A DNA stretch of 64,000 bases from Serilophus lunatus (Eukaryota > Chordata > Aves > Passeriformes > Eurylaimidae). This document shows positions 11,947-25,408 of the stretch, one piece after another. Position 1 is the first letter of the stretch, and each line of letters begins with the position of its first letter. A model generated the notes under the pieces. The model was not told the origin of the DNA. It searched no databases and saw nothing but the letters and a program-made list of their open reading frames with translations. The stretch lies in assembly GCA_013399895.1 (NCBI GenBank), contig VXBA01001192.1:631277-695276 (forward strand), in the 5' to 3' direction. The position numbers and the translations under genes are program-made.

Positions 11947-13518
11947 TGTAGAAGTATTTTAACATTTGCCTATGCTAAACAGGAAGAAGATACCCCGTTT
12001 TTTTGTCTACTCACATGTCATTTTGCAGCTATACAAAAGTGATGATAAAGTGCCTGATCCCCTAGCCACAGTAATAAACCATTAGCACAGGAGTGAAGCT
12101 ACAATCTCAGGGGTCCTGGATTGGTGTAGCCCTGGTGAGAAGTGAATGTCCTAAAGAGTACAAAAAAGAATGAATTTCTAGGAGTTTTTCCCTTCAGCTG
12201 AAGACAAATTTTTTTCTGCCTTGACTTTCTGCTCTATAGTGCATCCTGCCTAATACCTTTCAAGCTGTGTGCCAACTCTCTGGCCTTTTGATTCAGTGTC
12301 AGTCCCAAGGGGTGGAAGTGCTTTTGTAAAATGCCTTTCAACTCACAGGAAGCTGAGCGGCTGATGTGAGCTTTTGAAAAAGTCTGGAGGCCTGGTCATG
12401 CATACTTAACTCTTTCTAATTTAAGGAGCTCAGTGCACCAGATTGTGTAGGTAAGCTGATTTGTTTCTTTTCTAGAAACAGGTGCTTGTTTAGAACAAAA
12501 CCACAGACATAAAAAGACTCATTTTTTAGTTCTATAAGCAATGTGGCAACAACACTTGCCTGTATGTTTCTAATAGATTGAAAATCAATGGGAATAGAAG
12601 CTTAAGCTCCAATAAATCTAGATGTGGTGCCTTGCAACATTAGGAGAGAATATTAGTTTCTCAACTTTTAAACTTTAAATACAAATGAGAATGTTGCAAG
12701 CTTATTTTTTCCCCTGGTGTATATTCACATATTTATAAGTGTTTCTGTACCGTTTTATAGTACAGAATTCTGTAGCAATAATTTTCTCTGTGACACTACT
12801 AAACATAGAAGGACTGACCAACCACATATATAGACACACAGACACACATCAAAGTTTCTGCACACAATTAATTTAATAGATTGTATCAGGTAAAGGTAGA
12901 TTTATTTTCTGGTTTATATATAAATTTTAAATAAATTTATGTTGTTTGCTAGCTCGGGGAAATAGTGTACCATTTTATTAGTGTCTATAAGTCACTTCCT
13001 TTTTTTTCATACTTCCACAAAACATTCTGGCACAGCTACTACGTGTTCCCTTGCAACTGAATGGACAAATGCTTAACGAAACATAAAATATTATTAAACT
13101 CACAAATGCAAAGCAAAGTTTGTAGATCTGCTTATTTCTGAAAGAAAATACATCTCATTTTTACATTTTGTTTTTGACACGTAGGACTACACAAACCTCT
13201 TTGGAAACTCAGAGTGCAAAGAAAAAAACCAACACAAAACAATCAAAATCCAAGTGCTTTTAATAATTGGCTATTTAAACAATTTTCTAACCGCTATTAA
13301 ATCCCAGAGGCTGATGAAAGGGAAATAACTGAAATATACAAGTGGCCTGCAAGGTTAGAGCTATTAGACTCTAGGAACCACTGAAAAGGATACTGAGCTC
13401 TACATATTTCAAAAGGAAGATACAAAAGCCCTGCATTAGTTACTCAGAATTATGAATGAATTAATCCTTTTTCTATCCTCCACATTAGTTTATGAACTTT
13501 TAGATAAGTTAAAGGTTC

Positions 13519-13536
13519 TTTTTTTTTTTTTTTTTT
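13519..13536. repeat. Poly-T run (18)
   Basis: Eighteen uninterrupted T bases on the plus strand in otherwise unique DNA. Confidence 0.9.
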
Positions 13537-14597
13537 ATACTTTTGATTTTCTGTTAGGATAAGGCAAGTTACTCCTGATATAAGCTTACCAGGTGGGAAA
13601 TACTTCCCCAAATGTATGATTTGTATGAAATGCTGCAAAACATGATAAGTCTTGATAAACTTTTAATCTTCCAGCTAGGAGTCACTGTGAGAATGAGGTT
13701 CTCCATGACATATTTTTATCTCATTAGCTTTATTTCAATGTCTTCATCTAACGTCATATGGAGCAAACAAGATATGACTTTTACAAGCCTACATGTAATC
13801 TCACTTTTCAGTGTCTCATATTCTAAGCTCTCAAAGAAGAGAGGACAAGAGAAACTACATACTCATATAATTTGTTCTATCTCATTTTTTCCACTGTACT
13901 GTGTACTACATTAATTCTATATGAATAAATATGTATATTCTTGCTGATACAGCTGGCAATAGTCAGGAAATTGTCCTCTCCCTTATATTTCTACTTGCAC
14001 CAGAAGAGGATCACAAGGGACGTCTGATTTTCAATTCTGCAAACCAGGAGTAGAAAGAACTTTCAAAGAGAGATGTAGAGATCTGCCTCAGGTAGATGCT
14101 GGTACAACTGCTGTGACTGTCTAGCTTGACAGTTGCTGGGAGCTTGGTGCAGCAAGGCAGTGCGTGGGAAACTATTTCCAGAAAAACACAAGCAGTTTTA
14201 CTAGACCTGCAAAAAGTCCAAAAGCAAAACTGTATGTGCTTTGCTACTTTTTATCAACTATTGTTTATACACACTATGTACAGAATGAAATCCTGCAATT
14301 CCCAAAACCAATGATTTGTACTGCTCTCATGCTAACTTTTAGTAATTTCATACATCAAAAATGTTTAGAGCAAGGTCCACAAACCTTTATGACATATGTT
14401 TATCTCTAACCCTTGTTTTCTAATCATCCCATCCCCAAAACTGCCATGTTGTGATCCTTCTTCTCCCTCTGTTTTTCAACTTTTTTTAAATTATTTTTTT
14501 ACTGTCTCCCTCAGTTAGGCTTGAAGGATGTGATATATTTTAAGCTCAAAAAAGTTAATAAATATAAGTAGGAACAAAACTGACTAAGAAAAGTGGA

Positions 14598-14611
14598 GTT
14601 ACCATGGGAAC
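14598..14611. promoter_or_regulatory. RFX X-box-like palindrome (weak)
   Basis: GTTACCATGGGAAC: left half-site GTTACC is standard for RFX-type X-boxes; the right half GGGAAC differs by one base from GGTAAC/GGCAAC. Possible transcription factor site only; no further support. Confidence 0.2.
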
Positions 14612-17600
14612 ATACATTACAATTGAATCTGCTGTGACATCTAAAGAATCTCTAGGAAATGCAAGGAGACATCCTTTCTTGTCAGAATTGCTTGAGTTGC
14701 TCTTTACGTCTCCTTTTCGGGGTCAGATTCTGATTCAGATTCAGATTAAATAAATCTTTCTCCTGATTTCAACAATACTCAGTGAATACACTGGTAAAAT
14801 CTGTCACAAAAGGTCTAGTGTTTTTCCTGATCCACACCAGCTGTGAATCAGATCTCACATTCTTTGCAATTCAGAAGCAAAGTGAAAGAGTTTTTAGGTT
14901 TGGATTTGAATGAGATTAATTCCTGCATTCTTTCTCCAGTTGGAAAATCAGAAGTAACCAAAAAGGATTTCAGAAATTCATTGAAAAATTATGATGATTA
15001 GAATCTGCGCAATTTAAGACAAAAGCCCTTACTAGAACACTAATGCATCATAAATACACTCCACAAAGGAAGACAGACATCTGCAAAATACATTAAACAA
15101 CCAACAAGAAGAACTCCCCAGCTCATTCGAGGAGGAAGAGGAATCGTGACATACTATCTGCTGTGTTTTTGTTTGATTTATCTGTTTTTCTGAACTGTTT
15201 AAGTACTCGTGATCCAGCCCTCTCTCAGATACAACTTAAAAATTCATTATCGCTTAAACCTGTGAGATTAAGTTTCTTTCTTCATCCCTTATAGCAGCAT
15301 TAGACTGTGAAATAATAAAGAGGGGAATGGAGTTTAGGAGAAAGGGATTACTTTCCACAGAGCTAGCCTGCAAGCCAATGCTCATTAAGGTGTAATTTTA
15401 ACAAAGGGTAGTGGAAAAAACCCAACATTCTTCATATATCCTGTGTTGATGAAGTGTTTCAGTCTTCAAAGAGAAAAAATAAAATTTGTTAGTTTTTGAA
15501 ATTCCCGAAGCAACATTTATTCAGATTGTTTTCTTCATTAAAAAATATGGAATTTTCATTTCAATTTGAGATAAAATTTAAAGATTAATTCTGAGAAGAC
15601 TTAATTGCAAAGAGTTTGCAAATTGACTTGTCAGAGCATTTGAACTTTTAAAATTTCTATTACCCTGTTTTAGAAGTAAGGATGATTCTGCTACATAGAA
15701 GATTTCATTCTCCAGGTTTTTTAATCTTAATTTTGTACCCTTCAAAGCAATGGCCATTTAAGAACAAAAGAATAGTCACATTAAATCCTTATTCTGTAAT
15801 TACATAAGATTGAAAAAAATACTTGATCTTCTGAGATTATTAGAGGAGCCACATTCTTAATTTTTTGAAAAATGACTGAATTAGTGAATTATATGTGTCT
15901 ACATTTTCTTACAGTCTTTGCTTCCTTCAGAAAACATAGTCACAGATTTACTCATTGTTCTGCTGCTGACACTAGTGTTAACTGCAGTTTCAAAAAAAAA
16001 TTAATGACCATGAATATTTTGCTTTTATTTCATAGTCTGGTAAGGTGTTCTGTATGTACATGATCTTTGTTTTTATATAAGTAAACCTTAAAACCCAAAC
16101 TGTCAGTAAAAGATAAATGTATGCAGGCCCTATGGAAGTCTGGTGGGGAAGTATTCCAACCCACCACTACAGTGTATTCGAGATGATCTTTTTCTCTTTT
16201 CAGAGTTTAGTTCTAGTTAAATGCAATTTAATTTTTTCCCTTGCACAGTCTGTTTCTGGGCCAGGTCTGTCTGCTACACCACTTCAAACTGCCTTCAGTT
16301 TGTTGTAACCTCACTTCATTGATTTAATTTCGTCAGCCCAGAATTTTTCTATGAGCTGGGGTTTTCTTTGCCTTCCATGTCCTAAAGGCAAGGACATATA
16401 GGTCTGAGAAAAAAAAACCCAAAAAGGATATAACTCTTTCCAGCAATGACATCCCTGACAGAGCGTCTGTCTTTCCCAGTAGTCAGATTCTGCCACAAGG
16501 ACAAATGTCTCCAATATGCTTGGACTGACATAATAGAGAAAGCAGTCCCAGGTTCTCTCTACTTCTTCCCCAGCTTCCAGCTGCTGCTAGGTAACTGACC
16601 CATTATCTTCCTAAGCACTGGTATTTCAGATGCAGACTGCACCTATTTATTCTCCGTTTCTGTTAAGGTTAGAAACATGCATTTACTTGCAGACTCCAGA
16701 CAGGATGACTATCAATATACGTGTGAGTGGCTATTTTCACCTGCAAGATACTAAGTGTCCCCAGTTTGCCCAAGGAGAAAGACTGGTCTTTCTGATCACC
16801 AGAATAAAGAATACCAAAAGCAATTTAAAAAAAGCCCTGAAAATATTTTCTGTTTTCTTATGGATGCTGCTCGCAACTGATGAAAGTTTTTTGTGTAATG
16901 GGTGTCCTTGATCACAGTAACACAAAGACTGGTGTTTCAGGCAAGATACTATGGAATTACAGCACAGAAGGGAAAATGTTCTTTTTTTTTTTTTCATTAT
17001 TGCCTCTCTCCATTTCAGTTGTAATGTATATAGTCTGAAAAAGCTGTCATCCATTAGCCCAAAGGAACTGTATGCACGCCTTACATCATCTTTTGGATCA
17101 AGCCACACTCTTCTCCTTCTACTCCTCGAGGCCTGCATATTTAGAAGGACTGAAGGGCAAAGAGGTTAAGATAACATCTCTGCTCCAGTGATGTTGCTCA
17201 TCCCTAACCCTGACCATGCAGCAGTGAAGGTAAGATAAAAAACTTCATAGCATGAGAAAGGCAAGTAGAAATCTGCTACCCCTTTCTACAAACTGAAACA
17301 CATTCACCTGTGGAGTAGACATGCTGAGTGTGCCATACGCAGGACAAATACCACCACATTGCCACCTATCTCTTGAATCCTCACAGTAAAGTTGTACGGA
17401 TGTAATGTTATGGGAAGCAAGGTTTCTTATTCCCTCCAGCAGCAGCTGATGGAACATGCTGGTAACATGAATTGTGAATGTTCTAACCCAGCCTGGTCTC
17501 AAACCCTACCTGAAGAAGTTTTGCAGAGACAGTCTAAAAAACACTTTTGGCTTTCATACCCACCAGACAGTAGTTATGTAGCCACAGTTTTTAATATGGA

Positions 17601-17621
17601 TAACCTTAGTTAATTCTGTGT

Positions 17622-17985
17622 TAGTCCATGGGTTCACAACCTCCTTCAGGAGACATCTACCTGCTCCAGTGTGACGTCGATCCTCTGTGGAATGCAGGGG
17701 GACAGCCTGCCTCACCCTGATCTTCACCATGGGCTACTCCTCCTCCTCCATCTTCACAGACCTCGGTGTCTGCACGGTTTTTTTCTTTCACTCCTCTCTC
17801 CCAGATGCTGTTGCACAGCAGTGTTCACCTTTTCTTAAATATGTTACCACAGAGGCATTAGCACTGTTGCTGACAAACTCAGCTTTGGACAGTGACAGTC
17901 TTGAAGCCAGCTGGTGTTGTCTTTATCCAACACCCATTGCTTCTGGTGTTCTCTCACAGATGCCTATCGCTCTGCTGGCAGGACA
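17622..17985 (-). mobile_element. Long avian LTR fragment (antisense), same family as 37.18-38.34 kb
   Basis: Fragment of an endogenous retrovirus LTR in minus orientation. Shared segments with the larger copy at 37182-38340 include 'acctgctccagtgtg', 'tcttcaccatgggct', 'cctcggtgtctgc' (versus 'ccttggtgtctgc'), 'cactcctctctcccagatgct', 'cttaaatatgttaccacagag' (versus 'cttaaatacgttatcacagag') and 'agccagctggtgttg' (versus 'agccggctggcattg'). Only the part corresponding to about 37.9-38.3 kb remains; both ends are missing. The plus-strand open frame 17687-18001 is antisense to the LTR and is not a gene. Confidence 0.8.
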
Positions 17986-18276
17986 CATGGTTGTGAATTA
18001 AAGCAGATGTTCTGCACGTGGCTACATGGCTGGGCAGGCAGATGGATGCAGTAGTTAGCCACACAATCCCTAGATGTATGGTGGCATAGCGCAAATGTGA
18101 CTTCCCACGTTTGCTCTAGTGAGAGTTGCAACTAACCAATTCAAAATCAGTGGGAACTTTTACTAAGGAAATGTCAGGCCCTGTGCATCAAATATGATTC
18201 TCTATGCTGTTTGATTTTCTATACATAATGCTATTACACTGTCTCATGGAAATTCTGTGTTCTCATGCAATAAGTA

Positions 18277-18332
18277 TATATTTATTTATAATAAATACAT
18301 ATTTATTTATTTGTTTGTTTGTTTATTTACTT
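18277..18332. repeat. (TTTA)n/(TTTG)n low-complexity tract
   Basis: TATATTTATTTATAATAAATACATATTTATTTATT followed by three TTTG units and a TTTA/CTTA end. It directly abuts the hairpin at 18333-18355. Confidence 0.85.
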
Positions 18333-18355
18333 ATATCACCTTGCTAAGGTGATAT
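18333..18355. repeat. Perfect 10-bp inverted repeat, 3-nt loop
   Basis: ATATCACCTT, GCT, AAGGTGATAT. Arms are perfectly complementary. It borders an AT-rich tetranucleotide tract, so together they could form a cruciform or slipped structure. Confidence 0.85.
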
Positions 18356-21300
18356 TGAAGACTCTTTACAATCCCTTGACAGTATTTCTGCTTTAATAGA
18401 TACCTTATGAGTAATTTCAGACTTCTAATACGCTGTCAGTATAAAAAGAATTTTCTATTGCTATCTGGGCTACTTCCATTCACATCTCTGTCATAGCAAT
18501 CCTTACTCAATACATCATTGACACATTGCATATGTGAAAAATACAACCAAACATCCTCCACCCTCAAACCTACAACCATTTCTGATGGGCATCTCAATAA
18601 CCTTACACTGTTGTATTTTTATGTAAGAGTGCAGAATGTTTATTGCTATCAAGAATGTAAGAGCTGATTACTCTGTGTTCCAAGAAGGATTTTTTTTGGC
18701 CACATGTCAAGCTATTTTCAATAGCAGTGAAAAATACTGTCATCACAATTGCATGACTGTGGTCCATGATAATGTAATTAGCAGAAGCCATCTAGAGAAA
18801 CATTTCAAAGCACTACATTTTTATACAATAATCAGATTTAGAGCTATCACTATCTGAGGAAAAACTACATGAAAATTAACATGACACCCTCTGTTAATAA
18901 ACACTCATGATATGACTGGGAACAGTCAGCTAAATGCATTTGTCTTGGCATATTCCTACAGATCTGAGGGAAGTCAAGAAAGCAAGAAATACTAAGCTCA
19001 GAGGAACACACTGTTTCATAACTGAACTCAGCAAAAGTTAGTCTATTATCACAGATCAGATTCACACGAGTTCAGATAATAATTTCTTCTTTAATGTGTT
19101 GTCCTTGATAGAATACTTATTTAAAGATGAATTTGTGAGATGTTTTAAGGAACTATGTTTTTGCAAGCTTTCAGTCTTCATGGTTTCTCTCCTGCTAGAT
19201 TTGGATTTCACAGTCTGTTAGAATGTAAAATATCATTTTCCCTGTCTTCTTTAGCTCCTGTCTGTACCATGTCTAGGGTCTATAAAGGCGATCTGATAGA
19301 GAGTCTACAAACCTCAGGCTCAGCATTACAACTGATAACTTCAGAACACGCAGGACACCAACTCACAACATAGTCTGACTACCTGAAACAGCAGCGAACA
19401 AACTTTCTACAGATGTAACAGAGATGCGCAAAAAACATACCCAGGGAAAAATAAAATAATTGGAAGATAATAACCATGTCGAGATTTTAGAAACTGGAGC
19501 AACATTTCTGTAACTACTTAACTGATTTGTTTTCCTTACATACTCATCTATTCCCTATATTCATCACCTAGTGGCCAGCAACTGACTCTAAATCTCCATG
19601 TAGCTGTCAGTAGCTCTCCCCTCCTCCATCTGATGCTCGATCCTCTTGGGTTTTTCCTGTATGCAGAAATGAAGCCTCTCATAGGGTGATGCTGCATTAG
19701 AGAAAATGTTCTAGACTAGACCCTGAGCCACACTAAAACACTAGACACCTTGAAATGGAACAGAGTAAGACTCTTCCTGTTCTGCATTTGATTCAGTCTT
19801 TCACTCAAATTGCAAAAAGTGTTCCTAGAACATGGACCAAAGCAAGGCTTCATCCCTCCCATGTTATGTGTTCCTGCTTCCTTGCTCTTTGCTTGTTTGT
19901 TTCTCAAAATTATAGCTGTGCAGGACAAATATTTTTCAAAGATTAAAATTGTATCAAGGCCACTGTGATTAACAGCTGTTTTGAAGGCAAAGAACCTCAC
20001 TTCCAAAATCTTCTTGTGACCCCAGAAAACCATCATATGAACTGGAATCTCTTCTTTGAATTATCGTGGTGTAACACCTGCTCTATCAATGTGGAGCAAG
20101 ACCAATCATTTTTCAAACAGATACTCAATGAAGAAGAGAGCACCAAGAGCCAGAGCTGCTTGAAGTGACAGACAACTTCAGCACACTTCTGATTTAATGC
20201 AAACATGTTTCCTGTTTCTCGCTGTCATCAATTATTGTGGTAACAGGCTGGTATCATAGACACAGCATATAAAATCACATGCCTTGCCACGATGACTAGA
20301 AAGATAACAAATCATCAGCATATCAGCAAAATTCATCAACACACAGGATCGAAGACACATTGTTTACATTCAGGGCAACTCAGCACTGAGCCAGCATGAG
20401 TGTGGTGAATGAGGGTAGAGATGAGCAGCACCAGAAATTGATGGATTTGCCTCGACAGTGACAGTGAAGAGAGTTGAGATAATGAGTAGAGATACCTTTT
20501 AAATTGAAAATAATTTTTTTATCAAGCCTAAAAATGCTCAGTATACTCTGTTACCCATGTTTTTGAATTAGCAAAAGGTTAGTGTTCTTTGCTGTGTACA
20601 GGTAGCTTTGCTAATGGCTGAGTGGTTTGTTCTTTCAAGGCTGAAAGAGGCATTTTAAAAAATATGTTTACATGTGCCTTAGAAAATAGTCAGATACCAA
20701 AAAGGTTTTGTCAGACACACTTGCCAGAAACTGTTTTAGAAAAAAATTGAGCTATGTTATTTGCCAGTACTTTTGAACATGCTACTAGATGATAGACTGA
20801 GATGTTTTTTGCATTTAAATCATCATAAAAAACCCTACAAAAATGTCATTTTGGGTTAGTCTTGGAGTTAGTCATGTTTGCCTCCTTCCTTGTTTGGAGG
20901 ACACCTCCTTCCTGACCCTACGTACAGGACCTCCCACTTGACATTTTCCTCTTACTCTATCAGGCACAATTCTTTTAAATTAGCAGATTTCACTGAAAAA
21001 TGCCAAAAATAAGAAGTTTTTTCTAGTTTATTTTCACAGAAAAAAATCAACAAACCTGAGACAAAGTTTGGAAACCTTTCAGCATTGCAAAATAGGTTAA
21101 AACAAAAATAATAAAATGAGCTTTGGCTGAGAAACTGAGCCCAGACCCTGTATTTAAGAGCTCTGTTAGACTGAGGCCAAGAAGGTGCAATGTTGAAGGC
21201 CACATACAAAGGGGTAATGCTGTTGTTGAGTAAGAGACTAGACAATCTTCATTTTCTGAATGCATGGACTTCCCTAAAACACATCTGTTCATCGTATTTT

Positions 21301-23517
21301 TTGAAGGCAGAGGGACAATGAAGTTACGTTTTCAGTTGTACAGAAAGCCTGGACGCAGCAATCACCAAGATGGAAAGAAGGGAGAGCCAGAAGACAGGTA
21401 GGTTGCCCACAACAAGGCAATTTAGGGAAGAACTAGCACCCCTACTTCTTTTTAATTTTTTGCCGTGACCTCCTCTCAGAAATTCCTACTTCCAAACTTC
21501 ACTGCTATTGAGACAGGTGGATTAGGGATAAAAGTGACTGGAGAACATAACAGTGGCTTCCTAGGATGCAACTGGTAGCTTTTGCTCCAGGGGCCATGTG
21601 ATGCTTGGTAGTAAGGCAAGGTTTCAGGTCCGCCAGACACCAAGAGCAAGTATTGCTGCTCAGCTATAATCATGTATATTCACACACACAGAAACTTAGA
21701 CATCCATTTTCACCAATCTAGCTAATTAGGCAAGAGAGTGAGCTCTCCTTTTACCTTGCTACTGTTATCAAGAAAGAAAAGGTGATGTTTCATATTTTGG
21801 TACATCCAGTAGACTTTCAGCTTTCAAGGTTGAACCAGATACGGATGCAAAGCCAATATCATCTCAAGTGGATGGTCTTGATTATACTTGTGCTTGTAAT
21901 TTTTGAGAAATATAACAGTTATCTCTCATACCCTTCAACATGTAGGAAAAAAAAGGGCTTGCAAGCTCTAAGGGATCACGATGACTTCTGGAAAGATTTA
22001 TTTCTATTGATATGCGTATACCCTTATCCACTGTTCCAGCTCTTCCCATCATTTTGCTCTGTTCAATTATTGGTTTTATTAGATGCTCTTCAACTACATC
22101 TTCCTTTGTTATTTTACTATGCTATCATCTGTATTCAGATAACCCTGGGACATAAAGTGAATATACCTTTTTAACTGGGTAGAACTTCCTGAATAGGTGC
22201 CTAAAATAGACAAGATGAAAGGTGGAGTAAGACGAAATGTGGTTTATTGGAGTCTCCCAGATTTCCCATGGCAGTGCAGTGGGTGCATGTCTGACTTACC
22301 ACTGTGACAGTGTCTCCCATTTCCTCAGGAGCTGTCACAATTGGAGTTAAAGGGAGCTAAAGTTTAGGAGTTAGCACATACAACGTGGAGCCAGTCTGCC
22401 TCTGACAGAGACTGCGGCAGAAACCAGAGTAAGACAAACCTGTAGTACTCATGTGCAAATGATGGGAACAACTAATGATTTCGGGTGTATATAGAGGCTA
22501 CAGCTACATTCAAAAGAAGTTGATGACTTGAAAGACAAATATACTTATTTTCCATGTTGTCTTTCTGTGCAATCTCATGTCAGTTCAAGTTCAGGATACC
22601 CTTGTGGCAAGTGATATCGGGGTCCTTCAAGGCCTTCCAGGCTGCTTAAGTGTTAGGGTATGCCATTGTTGCTGGACTAAGCACAGGGCTCCAAAAAGAA
22701 GATAAAAGTGTCCAGAGAAGTTAGTTCTGATCCAGGCTTTGGTCCTGACTTCACGTAGCAATGCTGCCCTCTGCTACCTGGCATGTCCACTTGAATGAGC
22801 AGATTTTCAGGCTCAGTAATCTAGCTATATGGTTCAGGTCACGATTACTTCATCTAGGCACACCATTTTGGTAGGAATCTGAACCCTTCTCAAAGTTAAT
22901 AGGATCTCTACAGATTTCAGCATGGTCCTTCTCAGCATTGCTGGATGGCAGGGATAAGTGTCAGGGCCACAGAAAAGCAGGCGAAGTGAGTGGGAGGATG
23001 GACTGCTATAAGGGAGGAAAAAAAAGGCAGAAAGTTTGCTCACAGAAAAACAAGCACAGGGAGATGTCTGGGAATTGAATTTTTTGTCTCCTCTTTGGAT
23101 AAGTCTTCTAATCTGTCCTGGAGTGCACTGATTTTTGTTGTCAAACAGCCCTTAGCAAGTGTCATCTTGGAGTTTGTAGATTCTATTAAGAATTTTCTCC
23201 TTTTTATTTCCACAAACCTGTGACAGTTTCTTTCAGGTGCCTGAGTACATCAAATCCCATCTCTAGGATCATCAGCTAGCTCATACTGGCAAGGAGTGAG
23301 AGATTGGCATAAGGCATGATTAGAAATTACGTTAAAGATTTTTGGCATGCCATTGCTTTATATTCCACTTGCAGTTAATTATGTCCAAGCCTAGCAGATG
23401 TGATGTGGGGTACACTTTAACAGGGCAGCACCAGCTTTTCTCTTGACATATTTACATTAAATTTAAGGACTTGTCCTTTTTTTTAAACAGGAAAAAGAGG
23501 ATTGTTTGGGGCACGCT

Positions 23518-23525
23518 ATGCAAAT
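23518..23525 (+). promoter_or_regulatory. Octamer motif ATGCAAAT
   Basis: Perfect POU/OCT octamer, 52 bases upstream of the X-box at 23578. An eight-base match occurs by chance about this often in 64 kb, so the only reason to note it is its position next to the X-box. Confidence 0.3.
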
Positions 23526-23577
23526 AGTCCTTTTCAAAACCCTATATTCCCAAATATGTAGTCAAAAACTGAGAACA

Positions 23578-23591
23578 GTTGCCATGGTAAC
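23578..23591. promoter_or_regulatory. RFX X-box, GTTGCCATGGTAAC
   Basis: Near-perfect palindrome fitting the RFX-family X-box consensus (GTTGCC and GGTAAC half-sites around a central AT). Flanks are free of recognisable repeats. X-boxes of this form act in enhancers and ciliary-gene promoters, but no transcription start or gene is visible here. Function is inferred. Confidence 0.4.
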
Positions 23592-25384
23592 ACAGTCCCG
23601 GTTTGTTTCCCAAGTTGGATGATGCAATACTGATTAATTATGCTCATGTTGGGATGGATTTATTTGAAAACTTGCTTTTCATGGACATTGTATAGATTTT
23701 ATCTATGATAAGGAAGTAGATCAAAAGGTATGTGAGTAAGGTCAAGGTAAAATTTAATTCTAAGTTTTTGAAAATAAGCCAATAGTAGTTGATCCCAAAA
23801 TAGAAGCTTCAAGTGAGATTGTCAAAATAATTTTCTACCATTATTTAGCATCTTACAATTTGCCATAAAACTGTTTTTTCCCCCTTACTTCAATGAGATT
23901 TGGATCATTCTTAAAAGCATTTCGGAAAGATCCCATGAAAAACCTCTGTAAACAGTGGTGAAACTTTACTCTGGACTCATCTTAAAGTCTACTTTTAGTT
24001 GTGTGTGATCTCGTTTCATCTTAGACAACCAAAGTCAGCAATCTTGAATTTGCTTCTACACTGTAAGTTATGCTTTATCAGTCCGTGAGTCTAAGAGCCA
24101 GCTAGACTCCATCAGACCCCACATGAATAATGAGTCCCAAAAGCATTTAAAGACATTCAAAAGACCTCCAAATGCAGAGGAGCCTCTTGGCATGAATTCC
24201 AGCAACAGACATCTTAGTATTTCAGAAAATCCCACCTGTACATACTGCAGAGTTTCAGGAACCCAAAGTCTTCACAAAGTGAATAATTTCAGATATGTTA
24301 TGCTCTCCCCAATAACGAAGTGTATGCCCATCAGTCTGCCACCTTCGCAGCAACTCATCCTTGATTATAGTTACTCCTACTGCATTATCTTACATTTCTA
24401 CATTTAGCTCTCCCTTACTTACTTGATTTTAACATCTCAATCACTGAATAACTCAGCTTAGAAGGGCTCTCTGGAGGCACTAAGGAGTTCGAACTTGCTC
24501 AAAGCATGGCTCCATCAGAAGAGATTTTGCAGAGTCTTGTCTTCTCTTGCAGAAATTAGATTGAAAACTTTCAGATGATGGAGACAGCCTGCTCCGATTC
24601 TCAGCTACTCTCACTGCAAGGACCTTTCTATTATGTCTATTAATTATTAGCCTCTGCTGCAATGTGTATGGCTTTGCTTCTTGTCCTTATGCTGCTTGCC
24701 TCCAAGAGCTTGGTTTTATCTTCTGTTTAAAGTGAAAACTGTGTGTTCATCTGATCACAATCCCCTTCCCTCCCATGTGTCTTCTCTATGATGCTTTCAG
24801 AGACATTTTGTAAATTAAAGTGATTACATTGTATTTTTGACATTCAACAGAGTAGAGATGCTACAGAATGTCTCCCTTAGCAGAAAATCTGAACACAGGG
24901 ATTTTTTATGATTTTTATCACATGGAGAACGTTTTGTTTCTTCATGGGTTCACAATTCATTTAAAAAAAAACACCTGTAGTTTTCTGTTTCATGGTAAAC
25001 ATATTCTTAAATGTAAATATATGCATAAGATAAGCATTCATGCTGACACAAGTGGGGTATTCAAGGCATCCTATTAAATCTAACTATGTGTCTGACTTAT
25101 ATCTGAGCAGATGCAGCCGCCCAAATTTTGATTTGTTTTGCTGCTGATTACTACTTGTGATTCAGTTCATAAGTACCAAACAGAAATCTTCCAGGAGTGA
25201 CCTAAGTGATTTTTCTAAGATGGAGTATCCTGCACTACACACTGCCCCTCTGCCTTTCTGAAAAACTTACCTTGTTTTATGAATGTGTATGAAAGCACAG
25301 CTAAGGCTGATGGCCTTACATTTCATGCCTTTTTTTCCTTGCTTTGCAGGCTTCAGCATGATCTTAATTTTGGGAAGGGAGGAA

Positions 25385-25408
25385 TAGTAGCACAAGTAGT
25401 AGCACAAG
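25385..25408. repeat. 12-bp perfect tandem duplication
   Basis: TAGTAGCACAAG occurs twice in a row. Likely a local replication slip. Confidence 0.9.

Larger units (their letters stand above)
11947..17621. other. Unique AT-rich DNA
   Basis: No repeat family or gene recognised across this stretch. Items inside it: a 14-base perfect palindrome at 12761-12774, an 18-base T-run at 13519-13536, a short GATTCA repeat at 14726-14747 and an X-box-like site at 14598-14611. The longest open frame is 133 codons on the minus strand (16737-17138); it is basic, includes a Lys run from a homopolymer, overlaps a plus-strand open frame, and matches no family I know. Confidence 0.45.
17986..23517. other. Unique AT-rich DNA
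   Basis: No gene or repeat family recognised. It contains the TTTA/GTTT tract and hairpin at 18277-18355. The longest open frame, 130 codons at 21782-22174 on the plus strand, is very rich in Leu, Ile, Phe and Tyr and could come from AT-rich noncoding sequence; I recognise no protein family in it and see no promoter or matching splice pattern. Confidence 0.45.

Noticed and set aside
12761..12774. 14-base perfect palindrome TACAGAATTCTGTA
   Set aside because: It does not fit a nuclear receptor spacing or another known site, and one such palindrome is within reach of chance.
16737..17138. 133-codon minus-strand open frame
   Set aside because: Lys run comes from a poly-T homopolymer; overlapping plus-strand frames are open too; no family recognised.
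21782..22174. 130-codon plus-strand open frame with hydrophobic segments
   Set aside because: Leu/Ile/Phe/Tyr richness is what AT-rich noncoding DNA gives; no membrane-protein family recognised.
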